Shown here: in pieces, positions 44,509 to 56,405 of the stretch
Position numbering within the stretch: position 1 is the stretch's first letter
Layout: each line of letters starts with the position of its first letter
Origin: Tenrec ecaudatus
Taxonomy: Eukaryota; Chordata; Mammalia; Afrosoricida; Tenrecidae
Length of the DNA stretch: 64,000 nt
Direction: 5' to 3'
NCBI RefSeq assembly: GCF_050624435.1
Contig: NC_134539.1
Span: 143,378,025 to 143,442,024 of the forward strand
Program-made: the position numbers and the translations under genes
Notes under the pieces: generated by a model
The model's input: the letters and a program-made list of their open reading frames with translations, nothing else
The model's database searches: none
What the model was told of the DNA's origin: nothing

Positions 44509-45410
44509 GGGAAATGCCCAGTCTGACCCCACCCCCCAACCAGGGCGAAACAGGAAGGGAGTGCAACTGAGCAGCAAATCTATGAAGTCCCTGAGGAATC
44601 CCAAAAATAGACTTAAGAAGCAGGGCTCGGCACCTCAACAGACTCCATCAGAAAACATTCCTAAAGGCCAACAAAAAGACCTGGAACTATTCATAGGCTA
44701 CTTGAAATTTCATGTCTATATAAGATAGGCAGGATAAACAATCCCTAGGAAAAACAATGGGACCGATTACGGGTGGTGGGGGTGAGAGAAAGGAGGTGCG
44801 GGAAAGGAAGGTGGGAACCAACAATCGCAGGGACAATGGAACAAGTGATCTAAAATCGATGGCGAGGGCGGTATAGAATGTCTGGTGGATTATGATCAAA
44901 TGCAATGTAGCCGAGTTGAATTACTGAAAGCCGAATGAAGGTCGAACATGACAGTGGGACAAGAGGAGAGTAAAAGGAAATAGAAGAAAACTAGGAGGCA
45001 AAGGACATTCATAGATGTCTAAACACAGGAATATACATATTTACGTATGTAAATCTATGTAATGATAGGGAAATAGATCTATGTATCTTTAATTATATGT
45101 TAAGTATTAAGGTAAGCAGACAGACATTGGGCCTCTACTCAAGCACTCCCTCGCCAGGGTGATGAACAACAGAAACATGGGTGGAGGGAGACAGTGGATG
45201 GTGTAGGATATGAAAATAATTATAATTTAACAATGGTTCATGAGGGCAGGAGGGAGGGAAATAAAAAGAAGAGCTGACACCAAGGGGTCAAGTAGAAGGA
45301 AAACATTTTGAGAAGGATGATGGCAAGACATATACAAGTGTGCTTGACACAATGGATGCATGGATTGTGATAAGAGCTGTACGCACCCCCAATGAAAAGA
45401 TTTAAATTGA
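44505..45410 (+). mobile_element. LINE 3' UTR, copy d, with internal deletion
   Basis: It begins further 5' than the other copies (CCTAAAGGCCAACAAAAAGA, GTGATCTAAAATCGATGGCG) and shares CTCTACTCAAGCACTCCCTC at 45139. It then jumps straight to GATGAACAACAGAAACATG, omitting about 650 bp present in copy b. It ends CCCCCAATGAAAAG. Confidence 0.8.
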
Positions 45411-45434
45411 AGAAAAGAAATTGAGAGAGAATTG

Positions 45435-45525
45435 GGTGGGTGGTCCAATGCCAGGCAGTGTTTGTTTTGCACACAGGGTCACTGTGAGCTGGAACAGACT
45501 CAGGGGCACTTCACAACCCCAACGA
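45435..45525 (+). mobile_element. RTE tail fragment
   Basis: GGCAGTGTTTGTTTTGCACA, GGGTCACTGTGAGCTGGAAC and GGCACTTCACAACCCCAACG are the RTE 3' terminus. Confidence 0.7.
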
Positions 45526-46746
45526 GGCAGAAGCAGATTCAACAACACCGAGGGAACTGGCTCCTCACAGGACCACCAAGTCACGGTGTCCTGAACACAG
45601 GGGCATCTCTCCTCTGAACGCCTACCAGCACAAAGGGTAAGCTACTCTTCTGTTTCCCTTTTTGTCCAAACCAGAAGCACACACAGCTATCTGAAGGAAA
45701 CCCAGCGACAGGCCAACATTCGAAGGGCCTTCAGGGATGGGCAGTCCTGGTGCTCAGCTGCTGGGATGACAAACTGACTTCAAACACGTGACTGGGCAGT
45801 GCCTCCAGTCTTCATGTTGCTGCAGTCATCCTCAGAAGCACTAGGCAGTCAGCTCCTGGTCCCGGACACCCACCCACCCACATTGCCAGGGCAGGATGGA
45901 GGGAGTTGACACGGGCACGGGCACGGGTTGCCTTCCTCACTAGGTTCAAAGTGCTTATCCATGTGGAAGTAATTCACTTCTCAGGAATGGATTCTAAACT
46001 ATTGCTTCACCTCCAGCTTTTAAATAATAAGAAACACCCCCCCACGCCCCCTGCCACCAAGGGAATAACCACGAAGCCTAGCACCACAAAAATAATGTGG
46101 ATCTTCTTCAAAAGGTCAATTTCATTATAAATTGTTTGCTGAGTCATAAAAAGAGCTCCTTGAAAGACAAGGGTGCCTCTGATGTCTGGTCTAACTCGAT
46201 GGAACCAGGCGGGGCACAGGAACTTAAGATGCAGTTTTCCCATGGATTGTTTGGAAGCGCCCTCATTTCAATATTGCTGTTTCCTGCGTGCACACACAGT
46301 GAAACGGGCTGAGAGAGTGAGCTACAGTGCCTGGGGAGAAGGGGCAGGCTGATTCACCCTGGCGATCCCAGGGTAGGAGGTATTCTCGCTTATGGAAGAA
46401 ACCAAAGGAGTAACTTCCCTGAGCATAGTTTGGCTCCTCCACGCTTAACAATCCAGCCCCCAAGTCCAAGGAGAGCCTACTCGGAGAGAAGGTTTGCTTT
46501 TCTACAAAAGGTCTTATTGGAGAACACGTACAACATCCATCATCTTGCTCTTTGGATTCCCTCTGGAGGGCCCCCACAGAGTCCTGGAGATGGGGTGCAG
46601 GCCTCTGGCGGACCCTACGTGCTCCGCTCCAGGTGGAAGGTCCACTGGACTTGCCAAAGAAGAAGCTGACTCAAAACATTTAAGTCAGAACCTGTCCACC
46701 GGCAGCTTTCTACTCGGGGAAACCCCAGACGAGACAAAAGCCTGAC

Positions 46747-46867
46747 CTGAAACTCTTGCTCCAGTTTCTTCTCAATCCAGTCCGTCACATGAACTAACGT
46801 CACCTCTCTCTCTCCAAGTTTTGGCCGAGCTTTTAGCTCCACATACGGTGGCTTCCGGAACCCGTAC
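46747..46867 (-). CDS. TEX2: TEX2 penultimate coding exon
   Basis: The exon has acceptor TTGTTGTCTTCAAAAAG and donor CAG/GTCAGG. The first G completes a Trp codon begun in the upstream exon. It encodes YGFRKPPYVELKARPKLG, then EREVTLVHVTDWIEKKLEQ and EFQ, the conserved end of the SMP (TULIP-like) domain that transfers lipids at ER contact sites. The size is 121 nt and the end phase 0. Confidence 0.96.
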
Positions 46868-47190
46868 CTTTTTGAAGACAACAAAGAATAAGCACCATCA
46901 GCAGCAAAGAAAGGAAGAATCCAAGGGCCCACACCTGACGCGCCTCAGTCGGGAAGCAGTATTATCCCTGAGACACTCCTGTGTTCTCAGCGAGCTCCTC
47001 CACAACCGCTCCGGCAGGACTCCCTGTGCCCCTGCCTGGGCCTCAGGGCAGGAGTGGGCCTGAGAGCTGAGAAAGCCAGGAAGCACTACTAGAAAAGTCC
47101 ATGGTCCATTCACAGTTTCGTGTCTTCATCCTTCCTAAAATGGCAACGTCCCTCCCCCCGTTGCTCGTAAGAGGAGAGTCTGCGTAGAAA

Positions 47191-47386
47191 AGGAGCCCCG
47201 TGGCACACTGGTCACGTGTCCGGCTGCCAATGAAAAGGTCGGCAGTTCAGACCCACCAGCCACTTGGCAAGAGAGGGACCTGGCAGGCTGCTTCTGCCCA
47301 GGAAACCCTCGAGGCCCATTCCACTCCGCCTTTCAGGGGAACAAAGAGCAGGACTCCACTTGGTGGCAACGGGTTTGGCTCGGTTG
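47191..47386 (+). repeat. AfroSINE
   Basis: GGAGCCCCGTGGCACACTGG head, AGGTCGGCAGTTCAGACCC box B, and a tail ending CTTGGTGGCAACGGGTTTGG. Located in a TEX2 intron, antisense to the gene. Confidence 0.9.
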
Positions 47387-48713
47387 GTTTTGTATATAAA
47401 GCAGGAAAAGAGAAAGACGAGACAAGAGCAGAGAGAAGGGGCTGGCTCCATGTCCACTCCACAAGAACATATCAGTGGACCATGTTCCAGAGCCTGCCGT
47501 TCACGGCCTGCTTTGCACGGCTTTCCCAACGGCACAGGCTGGCACTCTTCATGAGCCTTCCGATGCAGGACGGGGTGCCCGTTATTGACCCCAACCCTTC
47601 AACCTGTCACAACCACTGTCTGAGAGCATCATAGAGCTGTCAAAAGGCAGTGCACGTTTCTAAGCCCTCAACGTGGGTACTTGTCCCTTTCGGTGGCTCG
47701 GGGCACACGCTCAGCCCGCTGTCCCAGAGGGCCTTCGTGTGCTCCAGCTTTCAGAGGCTTAGAAGTACAGGAGGAAGCCAGGTGGGGCCAACCTGCCTAC
47801 TTAACAAACAGCCTGTACAGCAGGGCATTGGTGGTGGCTATTCGTGGGTGGCAGGATTCTGTTTGTCCTTCTGGGTTTTTACTGCTGTTTTCTTGTGGAT
47901 GTAGTCAGTTTTCTGGTTTGTTTTGTTTTCTTGAATAAAAATATGCTTTAAAACAAAACCTGAAAAGGGAGTTTTCATTGAGAAACCGCCTTTGATCATC
48001 AAATGGTGGGCTGAGTGGAAACCTTCACCTGATGATTTCTACAAACTCTGGGTTTCGCCGAGTGCAGCTGACGGCAGGCACTGTATGCACCCGGGCCCAG
48101 ACCTCCAAAGCACTTTTCCACCCAACAACCCAGCAAGGGCGGATTTCTGTGGTCCCTGACCTTGGCTTAGTTTGGAGGGCGACTGGGTCTATCTGTGAAT
48201 AACTGGTTCAGTTGGTGACAGCTCCCAACTAGACTGCCTGCCAAAATGCCGTGCTCTTGCTCCTCCACAGGGAGGCCTTCTTCCAGGAAGCCTTCCCTGA
48301 GCCTGATGTGTGATCCCACCTGCGGATACAGGGAGCTGTGCAGCTGACCAGGTGATGCAGTCACCACCAGACCCGGGGTAGAACCAGGGCCCTGCCGGGG
48401 CAGCTGTTGGTGCTGGTGGAGGAGCTGCCTTGCGAGAGGAGGAGGGCAGAAGCAGCTCACCTCATCTCAACCTCAGGCACCGACCCGAACGGTTCCCAAC
48501 GTGTTACGGTGAGTCTTTAAACGTGAACCAGCCATTCGTGGAAGGAAGAACCATGTTCATCGCTAACATTATGGTTTGTGAAAAGGCTGGACAGTGCATC
48601 TGCTGCCCAGGAGAAGGTGCTTTGAATCATCTCCAGGCTAAGCAGGCAGGGACTGCTATATCGTCACACACAAGGGGGGGTTCACCTGCCACCCCAGAGG
48701 GGCCCCTACGCAC

Positions 48714-48923
48714 CAGATCCGGTCAGTCGGGGGTGGTGGGATGTTCACCGCCAAGGTACCCCTACATTCTTGCACTTCAACGGTCAGCAGCAGGGGCGTG
48801 TTGGAAACTTCTTCAATCTTCTTTTTGATGAACTCCGTTTCTGTGGCTTTTTGGAAATATTTTGACTTGGTAATCTTATCTACAAATCTCATAATCTTGC
48901 TTGTTCGATGACCTCCAACATAC
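48714..48923 (-). CDS. TEX2: TEX2 coding exon (SMP domain)
   Basis: 210 nt between the acceptor CCTCATTTCAAG and donor GATCTG/GTGCGTA, phase 2 at both ends. It encodes YVGGHRTSKIMRFVDKITKS, KYFQKATETEFIKKKIEEVS, NTPLLLTVEVQECRGTLAVN and IPPPPTDRI with a split Trp codon. The last part (GTLAVNIPPPPTDRIW) is the signature motif near the end of SMP domains. Being a multiple of three with equal phases, it could be skipped in frame. Confidence 0.97.
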
Positions 48924-48997
48924 CTTGAAATGAGGAACAGAAGGATCAGTAGTAGAAATTTTGCACCTTTTCAAAGAGAAACAGTTTGGTTTTTCTT

Positions 48998-49174
48998 CTA
49001 CTTCACTCTACACCAGAGTTGGTAAACTGCAGTCCGAACGGCCTCTTGGACTGGGCTAGTCTTTGCCACGGGGCTGTCAACCCTGGTCTCTACCCACTAC
49101 GTCAACAGCACCCCTCAATCTTGATGAGCTGCGAGGGTGGTGGGGTGGTGGCACCGTCACCCCTAGTTGAGAAC
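48998..49174 (-). mobile_element. MER20 hAT transposon fossil
   Basis: The right end AGTTGAGAACCACTG is the hAT-Charlie terminus. CCTGGTCTCTACCCACTACG and CGTCACCCCTAGTTGAG match MER20 read in antisense. It is an old eutherian element, distinct from SPIN despite the similar termini. Confidence 0.7.
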
Positions 49175-49972
49175 CACTGCCGTGGAGAAGGTCTGAATGT
49201 CAGAGCCTATTCATGGGTTAGACGACGCCCTCAGATTGACTGGCACCGAAAGCCTGCGGTAAAGGAAACTTAGCTGGCCATGCCACAATAAAGGGTTTGA
49301 ACTAGACAACGATGGGGACCATCCAAAGCTGGGATGCCTGGACCAAGGTCACTGAGGTGCAGGTGAAGGTCAACCTGCGTTTCTAGGTTCTGGGACTCCT
49401 CTCTTGGCTCTGCAGCCTACTCGTAAGAGCCATGTTCAGTCTCGAACTCTCCCACACCCCCTCCCATGTGACCTCGTACTCTTTCCAGAGACAGTGTGTA
49501 CAATCTGAGACTGTACTAGCCAAAAACTTCCCTATCCCTCATAAAAGGTACTTGGATTATAAAAAGTGCTTCTGCTGCGTGAATTCTTTGGGAATACCTT
49601 TCTACAACCCAAACAAGATGGCAAACAGAAGGGTTCTCACACACCCTCTTCTAAACCACTCACAGAACTGATCATAGACTCACTGTCCTAGTACAGCAAA
49701 CACAAGACGTAAGCTGCCTGCCTGCCGTGTAGCTGATGCCATCCCCGCCCCACAACTGTGAGTGCAACAACTTTTCAAAGGACTCGGGGCTTCTAAAGAA
49801 AAATGCTGCATCAGGCTGACACACTAGCAGACCAGCCAGTAAGCTTCTGCATCAAATCACAGCTACCAAAAACCTGCCCTGAGAAGAGAAGACATTGGCT
49901 CCACCCACGGCCCCAGGGAGTCAGGCTTGTGCGCCCATAGGGAAAAGCACCCATTCTTCAGATAGCACCCCA

Positions 49973-50173
49973 ATACCACACGCATGCCATCGAGTCAATG
50001 CTGACTCACGGGAACCCTAGAGGACAGGGTAGCGCTGCCCTGGTGGGTGCTCCTGAGAGCCTTTACAGGAGCGTAGCGCCTCCACTTTCTCCTGAGGAGC
50101 AGCTGGTGGTTTCAAACTGCCCATCTTGCAGATCACAGCCCAATATGCAATCACTGTGCCACCCGGGCTCCTT
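49973..50173 (-). repeat. AfroSINE
   Basis: Antisense relative to the window: CATGCCATCGAGTCAATGCT, AGCAGCTGGTGGTTTCAAAC and CCACCCGGGCTCC. Confidence 0.92.
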
Positions 50174-50806
50174 TGCAAGAGGCAAGCAGGTAGATTAAAA
50201 AAAAGCCTGAACTTTTCAAATGTCTACACTCTTCCCATCTTCCCTAAGACTTAAAAAGTTAATCGGCCGGCATTTTCTCACAAAAGTTCCTGAACCCCTC
50301 CAGCGTTTTTATAATTTAGTCTCTTGAACTCACTTGACATAATGACAAGACGCCGACAGAGCGGTGGTGCCAGCACTTTGGTCATTCCAGTCTCAGCCAC
50401 AGGGATAGGGAACCACCCCCCAGTGAAGCTAAGTCACCAGGGAATCCTCCAAACACCCCCTGTCCCTCGGGAGCTGTGGGGACCACGAAGGGGAGTAATG
50501 CTCCCCACCGAGCACCAGGGGGAAGTGTTGAGCACCCGTGTTCTCAGGAAGACCCAGATGTGCGCAGGAGAACCTCGCCCTTTCTCCTACTGATTGACGC
50601 AAAGGGCTGGAGAAGGTCACTTTGCTGGGGACCTTCTCAAGGAAAGCTTCACAGTCTTTAGGATTTGGGCACTAGAATTGACCTAAGCTCTGGCAGCGGG
50701 CATTAATTGGAAACCCACTCATTCTGCGTGAGGGAGGGAGAAAAAGGCTCTCCTTCAACATGCCGCCACGGCCTCCTTGGCACCCTGGCCGCCCTGACCC
50801 ACTCAC

Positions 50807-50926
50807 CCTTCACCCCCTGGGAGCAGCTGCTTGTCTCCCCCACTGGGCTCTGGGGCGTCGTCTTCCTCGGAGGAGCCAGCGCTGGACGATTCCTCGTCGC
50901 TGTCGGCCAGACAGTATGCCCTGGGC
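50807..50926 (-). CDS. TEX2: TEX2 coding exon (acidic serine-rich linker)
   Basis: 120 nt after the acceptor TGTTCAGTTGCAG and before the donor GAAGG/GTGAGTG, phase 2 at both ends. It encodes PRAYCLADSDEESSSAG, SSEEDDAPEPSGGDK and QLLPGGE, with a Gly codon split at each side. The D/E/S cluster interrupts the SMP domain as a probably disordered, casein-kinase-like acidic insert. Length and symmetric phase allow in-frame skipping. Confidence 0.95.
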
Positions 50927-52389
50927 CTGCAACTGAACACAGGGAGAGTCACCACCGTGCGAGAGGACACCCAGCCACGCAGATCAGAGCATAGAGCTAC
51001 CGCGCCACCCTGCATCACCCCCACCCAGCCCACCAGGACGAGCCCAATCCAGGGGCTGGTCCTTGGATCGGCGTGGCTGCTCAGGAGACTCTTCAGGGAC
51101 AAGTCCCTCACGAGGGCCTCGGGCCTGGAGGAGCTCGCTGTGGGCATGCGTCAGAAGGAAAGGCGGTAGGTGTGGTGTATGATGCAATCCACACAATGCA
51201 GGGGTGGGGCGAGTGGGAAGAATGGATGACTGCGATGGGGAGGTGACAGCTTGTGGGAGACATGATGGCCTCTTGGCCGGTGACAGGGATGTTCAGGCAA
51301 GTCCTTGACTCTGGCTGAGTTCAACAACCACGATGCCTTCCCAACTTACTCAGTTTTGACCCAAGACCCCTTCCTCGCTAAAAGGGCTCACTGTACGATA
51401 CATCCGAGGGTCACAGACAAGGCCACCTTTCATAAGGTGCAAGTCCCTAGGGGCTTCTAGGGAGGAACTTCTGGAAAAGCCAACATTTGAAGACCGTCTT
51501 TTACTAATCAACAATAATAAAACACCTCATCGACAACAATGTCCCTGACTGCTCCTTCGGGGTTGGACCTTCAGTCTGCACTGGCAGGGGCTCCCTCTGG
51601 AGCAGCTTCAGCCACACACAAGGCAGTCCTGTGTCGTCCCTTCCCCGGAGACTTGACTGGGGTGAAATGAAGGAAGGACATGTCTGAACACTGGTAAGCA
51701 GCCAACGGTGGCTCAGGAGAGCTAGGCCTTACTTCCAATGTGGGCCAGGAGAAAAGTACTCAGATGGGCCAGCCCTGGCTCCCCACAGCTGCGAACCTCT
51801 GGCTTTCTCACACTGCCCTTGTGCCATCTGAAGCCTGTTGGGCAGTCATCCCCTGGTCAAGGGCGCCCAAGGGCAGCGTGAGTTAGAAGGCCAGGCAGAC
51901 TCCAGGGGAATGCACTGGGAGTTGGGGCCGAAACAGGAGTCGGCTGTAAGAGGACCTCGTGAGCACCCTCCCCACAGACAGCAGATCCTCCTGGGCCGGC
52001 TCAGAAACCCTATCTAGAGCCCACTGGCCCAGCCAACAGGCGGCGGTGGCTCGTGTTAAAGGGACACTCCCTCGCAGCAGGGACAAAAGCGCCTTGTCCT
52101 GGGCCCTGCCGGGAAAACCACCGTGTTCCTCCTTCAGGGACACCTGTATCCCTTCTTGGTCACAAGGCCATTTCAGCGCGTTTCGTGGCCTAGATCTTTT
52201 ATTTGAAATGCACATAAAACCCCAAAGATCAACTGCTGCAGAGCACACTCTAACTCCTGACAGCCCCCGGTGTGGGGGACAAGTGCGGGCGGCCCTGTCC
52301 TGCAGGCGCTCCATCGGAGGCCCCTCTGGGTGGGCTCTAACCACTCACCTTTGGGTGCACAGTCCAGCGCCTCCCCATCTGCACTGCGG

Positions 52390-52557
52390 CCCTCACTGCC
52401 ACCATGCGGATTCCAAGTCAGTGCGACTCACAGGACAGGCCAACCTGCCCCGGGAGTTTCAGGGACGCTAACTGGTCCTTTCTCCCTCACAGCAGCTGGG
52501 GGTTTCAAACTGCGGACCTTGCAGTTAGCAGACCAACTGGTAAGCACCCAGGCCTTC
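52390..52557 (-). repeat. AfroSINE, diverged
   Basis: CAAGTCAGTGCGACTCACAG, GGGTTTCAAACTGCGGACCT and GCAGTTAGCAGACCAACTGG in antisense. Confidence 0.8.
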
Positions 52558-54265
52558 TAAAATGTATGTGACAAAGACATAACCCCATTTGGATTGGGGG
52601 GATCAGGAAAAAACTGGGACTTAAGTCCCCATCGACTACAGGGCCTAGCAATGCCAGGATGGAGCCTGCATGTCACCCAGCACAGGCTCCTCATCCATGG
52701 AAGGTGGCCTGCAAGACCAAGGACCGAGGGGAAGCCTGCCCTTGCCCACTGTCAGCCCCTGGACCTGCAGGGGGCATGGCCCTGCAGTAATGTACTCTGG
52801 TGCCCAAGGCTCTTGCGGGGCAGTGAGGTTAATCATTGAGACCATGGTGCACTGGGCCCGAGGACCCGAGGCTCCGATTTTGTCCAAATGGAACTGGGAG
52901 CTGTATCATGTAGCGCCCAAGGTGTATTAGGTGCGGCTGATTCTCCATTTCACAATTAAAGACACACCCTCAGGCTACCAGCAAGAACTTCAGAGAACAC
53001 CAGACACACTGCACACCTTGCTACAGAGCCTAGCATTTCTTAAACACACCAGAGAGCGCCTACTCCGGGTATGCTGCCTCTGCTACCGACCTTTCTGGAA
53101 ATGTGTCCAGAGACAAGACACATACGGGTGAATTGTTTCATCACTGATACGCTGTCTCTGGCCAAACATTTTATTTCTTGGCCTCAGAATCACTATCCAT
53201 CTCTGACTGACTTCTATTAATCTCTCAAAGGCCAGTTCAAACAGCCAGAATGTATTTACGGCAGCTCAGGGTTTGTTTGTTTGTTTGTTTTCTTTTTTAA
53301 ATGTCACAGACTCTGGAGGCTGTTCTCAAAAGACACCCCCAAAGGTTCCACGTCCAGCCCTGGATGTGTCTGGCTTAGGGGGCCATGCTCATGGGAGTAA
53401 ATCCTCCCTTGTGCTTAAGAAAAATGTGTCCCAACCACCTGCACCATGGACGGGACGGGACCATGTGTCACTTGCAAACATTAGCACCCAGAAGGAACTT
53501 CCGGGACCTGGGGGGTAAGTAGAGACGGTGATCCAGCACGCAGCTCAGAGGCCACCAGGTGGCTCACGCTGTGGTGGCAGGACAACGCTGCCCTCCGCTG
53601 CTGGGCGCACGGCTGGCAGGCTGTTTCCCTACAGGCTCACCTTGGTCCTTGTCATGCCTGTGCCCACAGTGAAGACCGCTCGGCTCACTGCTCTGCATTC
53701 CGCTTTAGAAGCTTATTGCCCTCTTTATGCTGCCACAGTGGGTGACAAGGAAAGCAATGAGAAGAAAAGGGCTGGGGGGTTGCCCACCCAGCTACATGTC
53801 TGCACATTTCCAAGGGCGGAGCAACACCTCTCTCTACTGCCCCCTGTGGCCCTCAAAGAACAGCATGAACAAACTCCCTGCTCACAGGAGGGGCGGCATC
53901 TCCTCCGAGGGTCTCTATAGCACACTGTCTGCACCCTGGGAAAAGGGGACTGAAGAAAACGCTGAGGAGAGCAGAAGTGGGCACCCACAGGGCAGAAGGG
54001 AATGCCACTGTGGGCAACCTCTCAGACACACCGTGCTCCTTGGGGAGGTTGGAGTATGTTGGGGGGGGGGCGTGAAAGAGAGGTCAGTGCCAAAGGTCAG
54101 CTGCTTACTCTTAGGCTACAACATGTCCTGACTTCAGTGCTTCCCTCTGGTACTCAGCCTCGGGTGCTTCTGGGCTCTGTTTCATCAACCATGGGTGAGT
54201 GTCAGAGGTTCTTGATGCTCCTAGAAGCTACGGCCAATTGGAGAGCTAGAGGTCTCGGATGAAGA

Positions 54266-54450
54266 AGCAAACCCACTGCCATCGAGTCCATACTGACTCA
54301 CAGCGACCCCACAGGGCAGGGTGGAACTGCCCCTGTGGGTTTCTGAGACTGGAACTGCTTCTCCTCTGTGCAGTGGCTGGTGGTTTCCAACGGCTAGTCT
54401 TGAGGTGAGCAGCCCAACGGGCACCCACCACACTGCCCGCGCTCCTCCTG
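54266..54450 (-). repeat. AfroSINE
   Basis: AAACCCACTGCCATCGAGTC, GACTCACAGCGACCCCACAG and GTGGTTTCCAACGGCTAGTC. Young-looking by its intact tail. Confidence 0.9.
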
Positions 54451-56272
54451 ATGGACAAAGAGCTCTCTGACACACAGAGAGGGCGGGGAGTCTATTTCCC
54501 CTGTCCTTATCTCTTAGACAAAGTGCTCGCGGACTGTATTCTTCTTTACTTTAAAAATTAAAGTCCAGCCAATCAGAAAATCACTAAACATTTAGTTTAA
54601 TATCCGCCCCCCTCCCCTGGGTATTAGAGGAAATTTCTGCAAGAAAAAACTGCTCTAGGAAATAGAGTCACAATAGAATTTACTACGATCACCGCTGTCC
54701 AGCAGCGACTTCCCTCGGACCCTCCGGTCAGCCAGTCGATGAATGAAAGCTGTGCCAGAGCGCCTGCAAGCAACTCCTCAGAGGCAAAAGCCCCAAGGCC
54801 TGCTGTGTTGGGGACCCCTGAGGCCCACAACCCCCCTTTCCCATGGGAAGCTCCTGGCCCGATGCTCCAACTGATGCGTGTTCTGCCCTACTCCCATTCA
54901 TGCAGGCCTCCTTTTCCAGAGGCTTTGTGACCGGGTCTGCCTACTGGGGCTCTTTTCCTGACTCTCTGAGGCTGAACCGGGGATGCTCAGCTGCGTGTGG
55001 GGACACCCAGGGACAAGAGACTGAGATCAAAGCCCCCCGCTGTCCAAACTGCCCGGGAAGTCTCTGCAATCCTCCCAGCTCGGGCTCACAGGCGGGCCAT
55101 CATGTCTAGGAACACACTGGAAGGGCAAATGCCACGGTGGTGTCCCGTGGCACTCCCCGGGTATGAAATGCTATGTGGAGAATTGATAAATGCCACTCAC
55201 CAGGAAACACAAATCCAGATTGCCGATCCAACCCCATTTTAACAAACAGCACCAGAACGAGAGGAAACAGCAGAGAAGGGTTAGAGTGCACACAGTGGGG
55301 AAAGCTTCCACTTATTCACAGAGGGACATTTCCTTAAGTGGCCTGGCTAAAGCAGAGCCATCTCGACAAAGGACATTCACCTGGACGGCCCAGTTCACCC
55401 CCATCTGCTCTCCTGTGGGGCCGCATGAAAGCATAGGTCAGGATGCTAAGTCAGCAAGACCCCAGGATGGGGAGGTCCTGACAAGGCAGCTCCTGGCAGC
55501 GCCCTTCTATCATTGTACTGCCAATTTCATGTGAGACAAGTCAAGTCGGGGAAGTAGACTCCAATCAACATCTCTAATTTGGCAAAAACCCTAAGATCCA
55601 TTTAAATGAGTCGTTTTAAAGGTGTGTGGGCAAGCAAAAGTGCTAGCGTCTCTCTGAGAGGCATAAAGGGGGAAATTAGCTACGTTAATTGTCTCACAAA
55701 TTGGAAAATTTTCCCTAAATTCAGCTATGCAGCAGATGCCCCATCTACAAGAGGGATTTATGAAGCAGATCAATACCACATTATTTAGGGAAACTGCTTC
55801 TCAAAACACTTAGGAGGACCCGGCTGGCTACGAAATCGATCATCTAATTATGAGCATTTCTGATCTTATGATGAAAGCCGCAGGGACCCGCAGGACGGGA
55901 GCCTGGTCCACGTCGCTGTCTGCGGCTGAACGTGGGCGGAGGAACTTCCTTGAGGATGATTCCATGCACACAGCGCAATTGTGCAGCTGAGGTGGAGCTG
56001 CTGGTCTGAGACGGCAGTGTTTCTGGGTAATCGATACTGTGCACACCACACTGATCACGGGGGAGGATGCCTGACAGCCTGGCTGGGTATGGGGCTGTCC
56101 GTCTGTCTGTCTGCTGGGGTGAAACAAAGAAACTGTTCCCTAAAACACTCCGGGGTCCAAAAGCCCACCCAACAGCCATGGCCACAGTGCATCAAATTTG
56201 CTGCTCGAAGGGGGCTGGGGGAGGTGGTGCCCCAGGTGGGATTCCGATTAGGAAATTCATATAGCCCCTTAC

Positions 56273-56405
56273 CCTTCTTTGCCAATTTCGCCAACCTTCA
56301 GGGCTTCAGCAAGAGGCTCTTTACCTAGTTTGGTCAAATTCATTTTGGTCTCGAGAGTCATCAGAAAGGACCCATTGTAGGACATTTCCAAATCAATCCA
56401 GAGTC
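56273..56405 (-). CDS. TEX2: TEX2 coding exon (SMP domain)
   Basis: 133 nt after the acceptor CACCGTTTCTCCAG and before the donor GAAGG/GTAAGG. The first two bases complete a Gly codon. It encodes LWIDLEMSYNGSFLMTLE, TKMNLTKLGKEPLAEALK and VGEIGKE. The GLWIDLEMSYNGSF strand motif is typical of the middle of SMP domains. TEX2 is an ER membrane protein proposed to move lipids at ER-endolysosome contacts. Upstream exons for the N-terminal half lie beyond or were not recognised to the right. Confidence 0.96.

Larger units (their letters stand above)
50927..56272 (-). other. TEX2: TEX2 intron
   Basis: The phase on both sides (GG/G) is continuous, so no odd-length exon is missing. Apart from two AfroSINEs and a (GTTT)n run at 53272-53290, the stretches 51000-52380, 52560-54260 and 54450-56270 carry nothing I can name. 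An A/T-rich, single-copy-looking block is at 55560-55870. Confidence 0.75.

Noticed and set aside
48998-49174. A fifth SPIN copy
   Set aside because: The terminus is similar, but the interior matches MER20 (older hAT) and lacks the SPIN GTCGTGACCCC and AGTAGCAAAATGACAG blocks.
4299-54450. tRNA genes suggested by GGTTCAAACCC-type box B sequences
   Set aside because: All belong to AfroSINE copies with SINE bodies and RTE-like tails and have no intact cloverleaf.
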